From Chara braunii (taxonomy: Eukaryota > Streptophyta > Charophyceae > Charales > Characeae), in contig BFEA01000128.1 in NCBI GenBank assembly GCA_003427395.1, positions 1,931,443-1,956,065 of the forward strand: a stretch of 24,623 nt of DNA, written 5' to 3'. The position numbers and the translations under genes are program-made. The notes under the pieces are model-generated. The model searched no databases. It was not told the DNA's origin and saw only the letters and a list, made by a program, of their open reading frames with translations. Within the stretch, counting starts at the first letter, position 1, and each line of letters begins with the position of its first letter. Of the stretch, positions 16,581-24,623 are shown piece after piece.

Positions 16581-17105
16581 AAATTTTTATTTTTTTTATT
16601 GATGTTTGAGTTATCTTTATCCCCATCATCTCTTCGTTTGCTTATGGTTGATCGTAGAAATGAGGACGTAGGGAATGAATGCCCTGCTGAAGTGTGGAGA
16701 AATTTATGCGATCCCGCCCGCTCCTGGAATGCCTATATCCTTGTATGTACAATAGTGATCGACTATGGAGTTCTGCTTTGAGCCGTTGGATCAGGACGAA
16801 TGTATGTAAAACCAGTAAATTGTGATCTGTGTATATGTCTGCGTATGGGTTGGATTGTTCCCATAAACGAATCGCACGCAATTGACATCTGATGCATAAG
16901 AAAGATTGTTCACCTCTTCCCTTTTGCCCGTTAAACGACCATCTGATCTGTCTAGTAGATTCGGATCCGGCGAGAACAAATCATGTGCATGCATGTATAC
17001 GAGTGATCGTCAGACGACAGTCATCCCATATACGCGTGTCTGCATGACCCGACGCCTCCTCTCTTTGCGCGACCAAATGTATGAGCCAAGCCCCTCTTGT
17101 CAAAT
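16581..17105. other. No gene seen
   Basis: Unique sequence with scattered TGTATGTA and CATGCATG words. It has no convincing ORF or element. Confidence 0.35.
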
Positions 17106-17606
17106 ATGGATGTTGGCGTTCCCTTCTGGATCACTGACCGTGCCAGTCTGAGGAACCTCGAGTACAGAGAATATTGGGAGAACGAACAACTCTTCCGCCG
17201 ATCAAATTTACGGTTTTCGACCTACCCCTGTCAAACGGAGGGTGATCGGTTGTGTGCTTGGGACATTCACTTGGCCATTGGACGAAATTCCCAAACCCTG
17301 GATTACCCCGAACCCCGTAATTATCAGTATCATCTTACACCGGGATTCATCGTCATTGAAACCGGCTTCCCTCCATTCTATCTTCTTCTCCTCTATCACC
17401 GCCTGACGGTAGTTCCCTGGGATTCGATCGTGCACTGCAAGCCCCAGAGGCCGTGTTCTGAGTGCCATCATTACAACACTTACCGGGCTGCGGGATTCGT
17501 GCGACGGACCCGTTTTGAAGCTGAGCACCGAGAACATAGTCTCCAGCTGAGACCGTCCACGTCAGATTCGGAGATCTGTGAAACCCGTCGGCGAACAAGT
17601 GTTTGA
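17106..17606 (+). CDS. Hypothetical ORF, aromatic/Cys-containing
   Basis: ATG 17106 opens 166 codons rich in Tyr, Phe, Arg and Trp: an N-terminal WENEQLFRRSNLRF, a hydrophobic FIVIETGFPPFYLLLLYHRL around the middle, and HCKPQRPCSECHHYN near residue 120, with Cys/His spacing that could bind zinc. The C terminus is Arg/Ser-rich. Minus-strand ORFs of 109 and 89 codons overlap it, so strand choice is unsure; I prefer plus for length. It may be an exon or a gene remnant continuing in the next frame at 17582. Confidence 0.3.
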   Translation: MDVGVPFWITDRASLRNLEYREYWENEQLFRRSNLRFSTYPCQTEGDRLCAWDIHLAIGRNSQTLDYPEPRNYQYHLTPGFIVIETGFPPFYLLLLYHRLTVVPWDSIVHCKPQRPCSECHHYNTYRAAGFVRRTRFEAEHREHSLQLRPSTSDSEICETRRRTSV

Positions 17607-17902
17607 ATAGGGAGACACCCACGGTGTTTCATCCGTGCCCCAAGTGCGAGTCCGCCCTAGGCGACGGGCCCCGCGAAATTAGTCGTTCGACCCTGAGAAA
17701 GGCAAAACCCAAGACCTGGCCTTTCAAAGAACTGCTTGCATTTCTGTCCTTGGAACTTGGCACCGGAGATCTCAGTTCCGACCTCGGATTCCACCCCACT
17801 TTCCTAAAATCCTTGGCACACCTCTACTACGCACTTTCAATCCCCCTCCCACTCCGAAAACAGGAAGTTGCGCTGTGCGTGAGGTTGGGCGTTACACTAT
17901 GA
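17582..17902 (+). CDS. Hypothetical ORF continuing in the +2 frame
   Basis: Open from just after a TGA (17579-17581) to TGA 17900-17902; there is no early ATG, so it is an exon or a frameshifted continuation of the preceding ORF. It contains HPCPKCESALG, a second Cys pair (C-x2-C) 40 codons after the CSEC of the first ORF, then a Leu-rich amphipathic stretch (FKELLAFLSLELG, FLKSLAHLYYALSIPLPLRK). Together the two pieces could form a Cys-containing protein of about 270 residues. The family is not recognised. Confidence 0.3.
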   Translation, partial: NPSANKCLNRETPTVFHPCPKCESALGDGPREISRSTLRKAKPKTWPFKELLAFLSLELGTGDLSSDLGFHPTFLKSLAHLYYALSIPLPLRKQEVALCVRLGVTL

Positions 17903-17922
17903 AACACTCGTGGTTGTCGTCA

Positions 17923-18011
17923 CCGCAAGCACAACCGCGGCCCTTAACAACGGCAACTGCCGCCGGGAGAGGGGGTTGGGGGTCGAGGTTGTGCATTGCG
18001 GTTCTAGAACC
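17923..18011. other. Inverted repeat and palindrome at the edge of the AT-rich region
   Basis: Arm 17923-17936 (CCGCAAGCACAACC) pairs with 17987-18001 (GGTTGTGCATTGCGG) with one inserted base. The 12-bp palindrome GGTTCTAGAACC follows at 18000-18011. It lies exactly where base composition changes. Confidence 0.6.
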
Positions 18012-18096
18012 CCGACCTTACACCCTTGAACAAAAAAAAGAGAAATAATAATTTTCGGGGAGGTTGTTTTCAGTGTGTGAAAAAATATATATATAT

Positions 18097-18162
18097 ATTG
18101 ATTGCTTGATTGTGTTTTGATTGATTGATTGAATGATTGATTGCTTGATTGATTGATTGGTG
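18097..18162. repeat. (GATT)n simple repeat
   Basis: Imperfect GATT/GCTT tetranucleotide repeat of about 65 bp. Confidence 0.9.
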
Positions 18163-18189
18163 GGAGAGGTCATCCCAGCCCTCCCTCTG

Positions 18190-18190
<1 letters not shown>

Positions 18191-18255
<65 letters not shown>

Positions 18256-18720
18256 ACTCACATAAGTTCAATCTATTTTTTTACTTTTTACTTTTTTTTT
18301 TTAATAAATAAAATAATAAAATAATAATATAAAAAATACTAAATAAGTAAATAAATAGATAAATAATAAATAAATAAATAAATAAGTAAAAAAAATAAAA
18401 ATAAAAAATAAAGTAATAAAAAAATAAAAAATAATCTACCCAAGAAAAAAAATAATAAATATATAAAAAATAAAAACTGTAATAAATTTAAAAATAACCG
18501 AAAAGGATTTTCGACAAAGCTACACAAACAGTTCCTTAAATCAACGCCATTGAAGTATATATCCATAATAAAGCAAAACATAATATATAGAAAAACAGAA
18601 CTCCTCGTATAACAAGTTATGGGATACAAAACTAAAGTTGATACAACAACACAACATATCGAAAGTCTGTGATGGTCAGCTACCAAACCCACGAATTGAA
18701 ACGTTGCATTCAAACTAAAT
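18191..18720. repeat. (CA)n-headed AT-rich dispersed repeat, copy A
   Basis: The order is (CA)n (18191-18263), ACTCACATAAGTTCA, T-rich, (AATA)n, then a unique ~230-bp part starting ACTGTAATAAATTTAA and ending at a GAATTGAAACGTTGCAT-like word near 18710. It aligns with copy B at 23435-24258 in the same order. A minus-strand frame is similar in both copies, but a 1-base indel breaks it, so coding is unlikely. Copy A lacks the 288-bp insertion present in copy B. Confidence 0.9.
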
Positions 18721-18742
18721 TTTCACCGCCGCTTTGCAAAAA

Positions 18743-19025
18743 CGACACACAACAAATACCGCCAAAAACACATGATCACATATGACCACACATGTCCCCA
18801 TCCTACGAGCTAAGCGCACACACCTTAGTGTACAAAGCACTGCAACACGAGACAAACTAAACTCTGAAACGACACTTCCAAACAAAATTATAGCCAACGT
18901 TTATCCAATACGACAACCAACAAATACCACCAAAAACATGTGTCCACAAAATATGTCCCTATCCTACAATCTGAGAACGCATGTCAAAGCCTCCAAACCA
19001 CTATAACATAAGACGAACTTAACGA
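18743..19025. repeat. Tandem duplication, period ~168 bp, G-poor
   Basis: The block starting CGACA..CAACAAATACC at 18743 recurs at 18911 and stays alignable through CCAAAAACA, ATGTCCC.ATCCTAC and AGAC.AACT.AAC to about 19025. Scattered differences show an old duplication. The plus strand is markedly poor in G. Confidence 0.75.
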
Positions 19026-21135
19026 AATAACACGATATAAAAAAAACCCTCGTACCACCTCCTACTTCCTACACCCTCCCCCCCTAAAAAAATGTGGTCA
19101 TAATACACGAGATAGACGAGGTTACGTAAAAAAAAAAAAAAAACTTCCTACTAAAACAACTCTACATACAGAATTAAAAAAAAAAAAAAACACACGCTAC
19201 AATACCAATGAGTGGCAATGACCATAATGAATGCATCCCCCTCCACCCATATCTACCCTACGCAAACCCCTTCTATCTTATGAAATACACAAACCACCCT
19301 TTCTGCACGATTATCGTCAGGCATCCCGTATCTCCTATATGCAACTTCGTCGCTTGAGACTCATACGTATAGTATAACCACTTGCACTTACAGTGCTACA
19401 AGCGCTTTCTGTTGTCCATGCTCATGCCCCGAGTTACACTGGTATGCTATGCTCTCATTGAATCCCTACTCGCATGCTTCTAAGCACGTACTAACGCCTC
19501 TCAGTAACACGATCCCACACAACTGTTGTACCAAACACACTCTTGACTAGACAGTGCGATCCTAACTTCGCAATTGAAGACGCGTCCTCGGTGCTACATA
19601 CGGTGACACGTGGCAGCTGATCTCTAGAGGACCTGATGGCTACCATCGAAGATATGTCGTCCTCTGCACAAGCGTTACGCATTCAGGTATGGTTCTACAT
19701 ACTCTGACCCCATTGTGTCTGCCTAATAAACAAAATACCTATTAACTCCCTCCCTCTCCAAACCCTTCTACCACTACTAACACACATTCTTAACCCCCTA
19801 ACGGAAGTCAGAGGTTGTCCTTTGATGAGCTGCTATGAGTGCTAAGCAACGAAAAGCGAGCTTTAGGGCGTGCACCCACTTTATGGTTGTCTTCAATAAC
19901 CATTTCTAACATCAACCTAACTTTTAATCTGCTCTCTCCTTGATTAATCCTCTTAAAAAACATAATCAAAATTTTCTTTTCTCAACCCATGTTGTGTTAT
20001 GCCTGCTGCTAACTTGGCACTATTTTACGATTGGACTATGATGCATGGTCTGGTTCCCCATTGTGTACGGGGTAGCCGTGTTCTATACACCCACTACATA
20101 CACTCCCGGATATTATATCATGTCCCTAAGTTGGGGTCGATTCCCTTGCTGACAGACCAGTTATCTTATCCTAAGTAATCTTTTGCGATCCTTACCCATG
20201 TGCAGGACAACATACTAACAGTACCTCACGCCCACCCCCTCGCCCTTTTACCCCGCATATACGCAACACGAACGACTCTGCTTTGATACATACAGATTAC
20301 TACATATAAGTTCATACTACTGCTACATATAACTCAAGAATTGAAAACCACGATATACTCGTTTATCCCGCATACTTGCTTCACTAGCTGCATCTCTAAT
20401 TGGACACATGATCGCTAATCAGCCTTAATATATTCACCTTTAAAACCTCCTTGTAAATACGCTACTAGTAGTATATATCCATAGCACTCTGTAGATTCAC
20501 ACACGACCGAATTATAACATCTTGGGCGATACTCCCCCATATTATATACTCTGACTTTCTGATGATGACGGCTGATTCTCTAAATATGCCACCCAATTTA
20601 CCTTTGCAATCCAAATTTGAATGGTTGCACTTACGTCCTCCAGATGTAAAAAATCCTGGATAATCAACCCTGTTAAGAAATGACGCGCCACTACACCTTA
20701 CAATACGATTTTTTTTGTGTTTACCCCTGCCTCTCTTATATGTTAATGGTGGCTAATCGTTTGTGTTTGGTCCCCTAATTTTGTCTCTCAATAAGCCTTT
20801 ACAATCCCACCACGGAGCTACTATACTTATAATCAAAATCCTTGAACGTTATGGGATAATTTCGGTATTACATACCAAAAAAAACTATTGTATATCCCTC
20901 ATCGGAATATGACATATACTTCACGTGACATGATAGGATTGTTCTCAGCCGACTATACACAAACCTCCCTACTTCTCATCTACTGCATAATGTTACGAAC
21001 GATTCTTTTCTTTCTTTTATATTTTTATTTTTTTGTTATTGTTATAATTACTTAAGATACTAATGCTATGATTAATGCTACTGATACGCATAGAGGCACC
21101 AAATCTCCTCAAAAACTAGATTTTGTGCAAATCAG
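19026..21135. other. No gene seen; ORF-free AT-rich tract
   Basis: Two A runs (about 19129-19143 and 19178-19190) and a G-poor stretch to about 19330 are followed by unstructured sequence. The only ORF over 60 codons (minus 19491-19682) has no protein-like features. I see no RNA gene, element or array. Confidence 0.5.
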
Positions 21136-21607
21136 CGTATTGGCTAGGTTACCAATGGTTCGGATACCGGACGTCTCCCCCATACGTCCAGTAACCCCGT
21201 CGTCCGGATTTTCGGATGACGACTTTTAACACTAAATAATATTAAAAAATAAATAAAAAAATGACTATGTTGCGCATGCCCTAGAGACCACGCACAAAAG
21301 TTTTCAGATTTTTCTGAGCATTTGGTGATAGGGTGGTATTTGGGGTTGGGGGGGGGGGGTACAAGGGGTTTTGGTGGGGATAGGAGGGGTATTTGTGGGG
21401 ATTAGAATCTTTGAAGATTTTTATTGTTTATTCTGATTGTCCAAATGAGTCAAAATTTTAGTGGCATACACCTTATGCAAGGTGAAAGTCACACAATTTA
21501 TTATTATTATTTTTTTGATAGGTCAGACATACCCTGTCTGGTCCAACGTCCGACTAGACGTCCGATCGGACATCCCGGACGTCCGATCAAGTAACCTAGC
21601 GTATTGG
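21136..21607. mobile_element. Non-autonomous DNA transposon E1 (hAT-like) with 8-bp TSD
   Basis: The element body 21144-21599 (456 bp) starts CTAGGTTACCAATGG and ends AAGTAACCTAG, giving a 9-bp perfect terminal inverted repeat. It is flanked by an exact 8-bp duplication CGTATTGG (21136-21143 and 21600-21607). Both subterminal regions carry iterated CGTCCG/CGGACG words, about three on the left and five on the right, including the palindrome CGGACGTCCG. The interior is non-coding with a G-run tract. An 8-bp duplication with short TIRs fits the hAT superfamily; the CTAGG terminus is not the usual CAGNG, so the superfamily call is inference. Confidence 0.82.
21331..21401 (+). other. G-run tract inside E1 (G-quadruplex potential)
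   Basis: Repeated runs of three or more G, including a run of more than ten G near 21349-21359 and several GGGG runs after it, lie on the plus strand. Their density suffices for quadruplex formation. Confidence 0.6.
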
Positions 21608-23434
21608 TCATTACACAGCAAGTTATTCAAAGGTTGCGCATAAGATCGTTTGATCCCTTCAATGGTTCTTCATGAAAATGACAGGACGTGATAATCGTTA
21701 TGATCACTACGTAAAACACCATAAAGTTTGTTTCCCGCTATAACCAACAATCTTTGCTATGAGCATACCTAATGATAAGATGATTTCATTCTCGCTTCGA
21801 CCGCTGTGCAGCTGAATTGCCTGACTTCTTCGAACTTAATTATAGTGATTCGTTAAAAGTAACAAAGCCTATTCTGACAATTACACCCCGATGATGTTGA
21901 TCTTTGCATGTTGATCCAACATTAGTAAATTTATGGATAAATTATAGTTTCTACTCTTTCCCTGCGAAAGACATGCAACATGGAGAACGTACTCGCGTAT
22001 AAGAATTGCCCTCTAACGACGTGCACAAGAATTTCATAACAAAAGAGATAGGTAAGGTATAAGTTCCTTAAACAAACACCTTTTCTAATTTTCTTATCCG
22101 CTTATGCGTCTGTTTTTCTTCAAAAATATATAAATAACCCCAAGACTGGAATTTAGTAATTCATTTCCTGCAATCTGACGAATGATTTTGTTGATAGGTC
22201 GATTAAGATTTATATAACGTTATGTTGTCGTCCTATAAGATCTAAAATACAAATTCATGACTTTCGCAAGATACTCGCTCTTTCTAACATCTTGGTGGTG
22301 CTATTAAAAAAAAACATCATACTACAACACATAATTTTATCTTTCTATCCTATTTTAGTTGTTTCGTCCCTGCTAATAAGGTACCATAAGTTGTTAACTT
22401 CGGATTAATCCTCCGAGCTCGTTTTTTTACTAGCTGATAGGTTATGACAGAATTTGCATCATTTCCCTGCCGTTTTTTATAACATGCGTGATTATTCCTG
22501 TATGGAATAAGCATCATTTCTCTGCTTGTTGGTATGATATTTTCGAAACAATATATTTGTTTGTCTACCTAACTTCCGCTGCACTAATAATAACAAACTC
22601 TTTATACGAATAAGATAATATGAGCGCAAAAACTATTTCATATGATCGCCTCTTATGGATGACGTACTACACAAAAAACGAGCAGGTACAATAAAACTGT
22701 TTCGTCGTGTCTGCGATAGATTGAGCCCACGTTTTTGGTAAATCGGTTATCTCAACTGGATATGCCCCGCTTATCTTTTTTTTCCCCCCCCTCCACGCTT
22801 GCTCCCACATACGCATTGACCACTGAATAGTTTATTATAATAGATTATCACTCTTCACATGGCGCCATCCTATGAAAAAAGCTATAAAATCCCGCAAACA
22901 TTGTTATTATTAGGGTTGATTCACGTATACATTTAGATGCAAGTCATAAATATATTTTTTGCATAAGACATGTATATATACACCATTATGACAATCGAGT
23001 TACAACCCGAACATGTAGTTGAAAAACTAAAACGAACCATTTGTGCCCTACACAAAACGAATTTCAAAGACACAGATTACTTGGCATTGCGTACAAAATA
23101 CTCCTACACCCTACGAACTATGAACCATTAAGATGTAAACCTTATAAGATTCTACGATGCCTCAATAATAACTCTCCCCAATGAATAAACTAATGACATT
23201 TTCCTAAGCTTCTTTAATCGAAAAAACGAAACAAAACACAAGCGAAAACATACATAGAAAAAAAAAAACTATTAATTATTCTGCATGGGTAACAAAGCAA
23301 CCAATCAGGTGTGTGTATGCCAAACATTTGGCTTGGTTCGGATGGAGGACCTATCCCTGCTCGAGTAGGTCAAACATCTTGTACCATGGACTTATCCCAT
23401 AGGGGTCTCCATTACAAGGGAACGGGGAAGGGCA
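21608..23434. other. No gene seen; ORF-free AT-rich tract
   Basis: No ORF of note on either strand. A GCATCATTTC(C/T)CTGC word repeats 55 bp apart (22456 and 22511), and a small hairpin GCCAAACATTTGGC lies near 23320. The 23281-23434 part is more GC-rich and precedes the (CA)n repeat. Confidence 0.5.
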
Positions 23435-24258
23435 AACACACACACACACACACACACGCACACACATACACACTCACATAAGTTCATTTTTTTTTTACTT
23501 TTTCTAATAAGTAAAATAATAAAATATTAAAATATAAAAATAATAAATAAAGAAATAAATAATAAATAAATATATAATAAATAAATAAAATTATAAATAA
23601 ATAAATAAATATATAAATAAACTAGGCTACCAGTTGGGCCGCCCGGGTCCCGGGTGGCCAGCTCGTGCAAGGACCAAGGAAGGTCCCAGCAAAAAAAAAA
23701 ATAATAAACAAAAATCCAAAAACTCTGAAAAAAAAACTATGTTATGCAAAAAAAGAAACTAAACAACTTTTGCCTCAGGGTCACATCGAAATTTTTCACC
23801 AAATTTAAGTTAAAAAATAAACTTTAAAAAATAAATATTTTATTTTTATTTTTTTTTAATTTTTTTGGCCCGACCGGGCAAGTGACCCCGGGCCACTCTG
23901 GTAGCCTAGTAAATAAATAATAAAAACTAAAAATTAAAAATAAATTAATGATGTAATAAAAAATAAAAAAATAAAAAATAATATACATAATAATAATAAA
24001 TAATAGAAAAAAAAAAAAAAAAAAAACTGTAATAAATTTAAGAATAACCGAAAAGAATTTTCGAGAAAGCTACATAAACAATTCCTTAAAGCAACGCATT
24101 GAAGTATATTTGCATAATAACGCAAAACATAATATATAGAAACACAAAAATCCTCGTATAACAAGTTATGGGATACAAAAATAAAACCGATACAACAATA
24201 CAACATACCGGAAACCTTTCATGGTCAGCTACCCAACCTACAAATTGAAACATTACAT
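23435..24258. repeat. (CA)n-headed AT-rich dispersed repeat, copy B (interrupted)
   Basis: Same order as copy A: (CA)n (23435-23470), ACTCACATAAGTTCA, (AATA)n, then the unique ~230-bp part from ACTGTAATAAATTTAA (about 24025) to GAAATTGAAACATTACAT (about 24258). The AT-rich part is split by element E2 at 23622-23909. Confidence 0.88.
23614..23917. mobile_element. Non-autonomous DNA transposon E2 inside repeat copy B
   Basis: The body 23622-23909 (288 bp) has perfect 12-bp terminal inverted repeats: CTAGGCTACCAG at the left, CTGGTAGCCTAG at the right. The flanks are both TAAATAAA (23614-23621, 23910-23917), which would be an 8-bp target duplication but is also typical of the surrounding (AATA)n, so it is only supportive. 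Subterminal regions are GC-rich with CCCGGG words; the interior is A-rich. The termini match E1 (CTAGG(T/C)TACCA), indicating the same family. Copy A of the host repeat is the empty site. Confidence 0.85.
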
Positions 24259-24568
24259 GTACGGGGCCTTTCCGTAGGAAAAGTACAGGTAATATTTGTA
24301 CGAGATCTGTACGGGAACCTATACGTCTTGTACGTTCCCGTACGAAAAAGCAAAAAAAAAAAAAAAAAGTTATCAAAAAAATCTGAAAAACAACTATGTG
24401 ATGCAAAGCACAAAACAAGCAACATTTGGTTGAGCATCATCTTCAGATTCTTATTAGAATTGGAGAAACAAAACAAAAACAATACCGGATTCAAAAAAAA
24501 AAAAAGACTCGTACAAGGCCCTTAGCGTACGAGTACAAAAGTACGAATCCGTACTCGTACGAGGGTAC
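24259..24568. mobile_element. Probable non-autonomous DNA element E3 with GTAC subterminal arrays
   Basis: Thirteen GTAC words occur: six in 24259-24343 and seven in 24511-24568, with none in the 167 bp between. The middle aligns with the core of E2 (TCTGAAAAA.AACTATGT.ATGCAAA, then a CAAC.TTT word). The left edge coincides with the point where repeat copies A and B cease to align. Exact termini and a target duplication could not be fixed. Confidence 0.6.
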
Positions 24569-24623
24569 CAGTGTTGTCGACCCCCGGCCCCGGGACCCCG
24601 GCGGGGGTCCGGGGTTTCGGGGG
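24569..24623 (+). mobile_element. Possible start of a further element, cut by window end
   Basis: CAGTGTTGTCGACC resembles a hAT-type terminus (CAGTGTTG) and directly abuts E3. It is followed by very GC-rich foldback sequence (GGACCCC GGCG GGGGTCC near 24593-24610), akin to the GC-rich subterminal part of E2. The window ends inside it. Confidence 0.35.

Noticed and set aside
18018-18261. Cys-Val repeat ORFs across (CA)n
   Set aside because: Translation of a dinucleotide repeat.
18339-18713. Minus-strand hydrophobic 124-codon ORF, similar in repeat copy B
   Set aside because: Hydrophobicity follows from AT-rich composition, and copy B has a 1-base indel that breaks the shared frame, so no coding constraint is evident.
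1-24623. tRNA or rRNA genes
   Set aside because: No sequence with paired arms and a GGTTCRANNCC-type T loop was seen by eye; the D-arm-like look of the retroposon core is too weak to call tRNA-derived.

Overview
This window looks like repeat-rich, non-coding DNA from the nuclear genome of a eukaryote, most likely a plant or streptophyte alga. The reasons are a decayed L1-type LINE with the C-terminal reverse-transcriptase zinc-binding domain typical of plant LINEs, long simple-sequence repeats, A-tailed short retroposons, short-TIR DNA elements with 8-bp target duplications, and plausible GT-AG splice sites. There is no bacterial gene organisation. Single N bases at 7281 and 16412, both inside microsatellites, mark assembly joins. 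No complete, recognisable host gene was found.

Layout. (1) 1-~7100, minus strand: one degenerate non-LTR retrotransposon, with 5'UTR tandem units, ORF1, then ORF2 (APE endonuclease, reverse transcriptase, zinc-binding domain, Gln-rich tail). It carries several frameshifts, a nonsense codon and a lost zinc ligand, so it is dead; its 3' end lies beyond the window. (2) ~7100-18000: a mosaic of microsatellites, short tandem duplications, a palindrome array, five copies of a short A-tailed retroposon with a strongly conserved core, and several small coding-like stretches. The best of these are a plus-strand C-terminal remnant at 7918-8085, a minus-strand Pro-rich/coiled-coil protein at 13906-14864, a minus-strand exon candidate at 15246-15446, a plus-strand TATA/first-exon candidate at 15955-16049, and two overlapping-frame ORFs at 17106-17902. 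None has a family I recognise. (3) ~18050-24623: an abruptly AT-rich, G-poor (plus strand), nearly ORF-free tract. It holds two diverged copies of a ~530-bp (CA)n-headed repeat and a cluster of short non-autonomous DNA elements.

The most novel signal is in the right third. Elements at 21144-21599 and 23622-23909 share CTAGG(T/C)TACCA-type termini and have matching 8-bp flanks. A third at ~24259-24568 shares a core with the second. Each carries a different iterated subterminal motif (CGTCCG, CCCGGG or GTAC). The second interrupts one copy of a repeat whose uninterrupted copy is 5 kb away in the same window. The second notable signal is the short retroposon family, whose 30-bp core is identical in three copies. 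Function calls outside the LINE are inference.
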